Positions 5,645-6,438 of a stretch of 6,438 nucleotides of DNA are shown one piece after another. Source of the stretch: an uncultured Eubacteriales bacterium (GTDB lineage: Bacteria > Bacillota > Clostridia > Oscillospirales > CAG-272); NCBI GenBank assembly GCA_934417455.1, contig CAKRWK010000068.1:1-6438 (forward strand). The letters run 5' to 3'. The position numbers were made by a program, and so were the translations under genes. The notes under the pieces were generated by a model, which worked only from the letters and a program-made list of their open reading frames with translations, searched no databases and was not told the origin of the DNA. Each line of letters opens with the position of its first letter. Position 1 is the stretch's first letter.

Positions 5645-5664
5645 CGGAAAAATTGTGCTATAAT
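5636..5664 (+). promoter_or_regulatory. Strong extended -10 promoter of the esterase gene, inside the ABC remnant
   Basis: TTGCAA (5636-5641), 17 bp, TATAAT (5659-5664) with extended -10 TG at 5656-5657. The -35 hexamer is formed by the last two codons of the ABC remnant. The arrangement nearly copies the promoter at 4342-4370; both share TTGCAA, the 17-bp spacer and TTGTGCTAYAAT. Confidence 0.8.
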
Positions 5665-5707
5665 TTGAAGTGCGGGTTCAACCGTAAGAAACCGGAGGTA
5701 TCGAACC

Positions 5708-6438
5708 GTGGATATTACGAAAATCGATAGAAATTTTGCATCCGCCGCCGTACCGAGAGAGGGAACGCGCCGTCTCTTTTTGCCTTGTGAGCCCTTTCGG
5801 CTGTACGGCGGGTTTTACGAAGACGGCATCGGATTCGTGCGTATGCCGCAAAAGGATGCGTCCGCCGTTTCCGAAGGCGTGTATGCTCTGGCCGACAACG
5901 GAGCGGGTTTGCGGCTGAATTTCAGAACGGATTCAAAAATGCTCCGTATCATCGCGGAGGAAAGTGCATTCCGCCGCATGCGGCATATGGCACTGACCGG
6001 CAGTACGGGATTCGTCCTTTCCTCTCGCGAGGGCCCCGAAAGAAAAAGTGTATTCCGCGGGGTACTGTGCCCGCAATGGGATGCGGGAGACGTTTTTGAA
6101 GACGCGGTCAACCTTGACGGAACGATGCGGGACTATGTGCTGCATTTTCCGCTGTATTCGGGCGTGAAATTTCTTGCCGTCGAAATTGATGAAAACGCCC
6201 GTATCGAGGCCGGCGCGGGATACAAACCCGAAAAACCGATTCTCTATTACGGCTCCTCCATTACGCAGGGCGGCTGCGCTTCCCGGGCGGACATGTCGTA
6301 TGAGGATATGATTTGCGAACAGACGGGAGTGGATTACATCAACCTCGGGTTTTCCGGCAGCGGCCGCGCCGAGGATGCGATGGTGGATTATCTTCGCCGT
6401 ATCGACTGCAGCATTTTCGTCTGCGATTACGACCACAA
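5708..6438 (+). CDS. SGNH/GDSL-type esterase (GDSL_3 family), 3' end outside the window
   Basis: The frame is open from GTG 5708 to the window edge (243 codons). GGAGGT at 5694-5699 lies eight bases before the GTG, which fixes the start. The first ~170 residues look like the beta-rich N-terminal domain found in this group (GGFYEDGIGFVRMP, then YALADNGAGLRLNFRTDSKMLR, ending MRDYVLHFPLYSGVKFLAVEI). The hydrolase domain begins at ILYYGSSITQGGCASR (178-193), where Ser184 is the expected nucleophile of the GDSx(T)-like block I. Block II is INLGFSGSGRAED (211-223), and the edge falls in IFVCDYDH, which in the family is usually followed by Asn. The catalytic Asp/His block near the C-terminus is beyond the window. 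Related proteins include deacetylases acting on acetylated sugars or xylan, which would suit the GH genes here; the exact substrate is inference. No signal peptide is seen. Confidence 0.88.
   Translation, partial: MDITKIDRNFASAAVPREGTRRLFLPCEPFRLYGGFYEDGIGFVRMPQKDASAVSEGVYALADNGAGLRLNFRTDSKMLRIIAEESAFRRMRHMALTGSTGFVLSSREGPERKSVFRGVLCPQWDAGDVFEDAVNLDGTMRDYVLHFPLYSGVKFLAVEIDENARIEAGAGYKPEKPILYYGSSITQGGCASRADMSYEDMICEQTGVDYINLGFSGSGRAEDAMVDYLRRIDCSIFVCDYDH

Overview
The window looks like chromosomal DNA of a Gram-positive anaerobe of the Clostridia (gut or rumen type). This is an inference from three things: sigma-A promoters and purine-rich Shine-Dalgarno sites, the protein families (GH43, GH4, a DUF975 membrane protein, a stand-alone TfoX_N protein, a GDSL_3 esterase), and a balanced base composition. 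No taxonomic marker gene is present, so the assignment is loose. No CRISPR array, tRNA, rRNA or phage module was seen.

Layout. Positions 1-404 are a scar: a decayed, reverse-strand ISL3-like transposase N-terminus abuts the last ~60 codons of a hexapeptide-repeat (XAT-type) acetyltransferase whose 5' part is gone. Positions 429-1405 carry a GH43 glycosidase with its own promoter region, an inverted-repeat leader and a strong bidirectional terminator. Positions 1466-2332 encode an AraC-family regulator on the minus strand. It is divergent from a GH4 NAD/metal-dependent glycosidase of the alpha-galactosidase type (2493-3806), which is followed, probably in the same transcript, by a TfoX N-domain protein (3857-4177). 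A weak terminator and a strong new promoter precede a DUF975 membrane protein (4421-5104), which ends in a hairpin terminator. Positions 5167-5644 hold two gene remnants joined together: an unrecognised, apparently frameshifted small protein and the last ~58 codons of an ABC exporter ATPase. A strong promoter built into the end of that ABC remnant drives an SGNH/GDSL esterase that runs off the window at 6438.

How the genes fit together. GH43, GH4 and the SGNH esterase are all carbohydrate-active and lack obvious signal peptides, which suggests intracellular processing of imported plant oligosaccharides: arabinose/xylose side chains, alpha-galactosides and possibly sugar acetyl esters. The AraC regulator is the obvious local controller. 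Its own promoter is a perfect consensus, whereas the divergent GH4 promoter has a perfect -10 but no recognisable -35, the usual arrangement for an activator-dependent promoter. No transporter gene is intact in the window.

I found no convincing undescribed system. The points most worth a second look are the regulatory DNA (GH43 leader, AraC/GH4 intergenic region), the Asp in place of the usual GH43 general-acid Glu, and the chimeric relic at 5167-5644 that supplies a promoter to the next gene.
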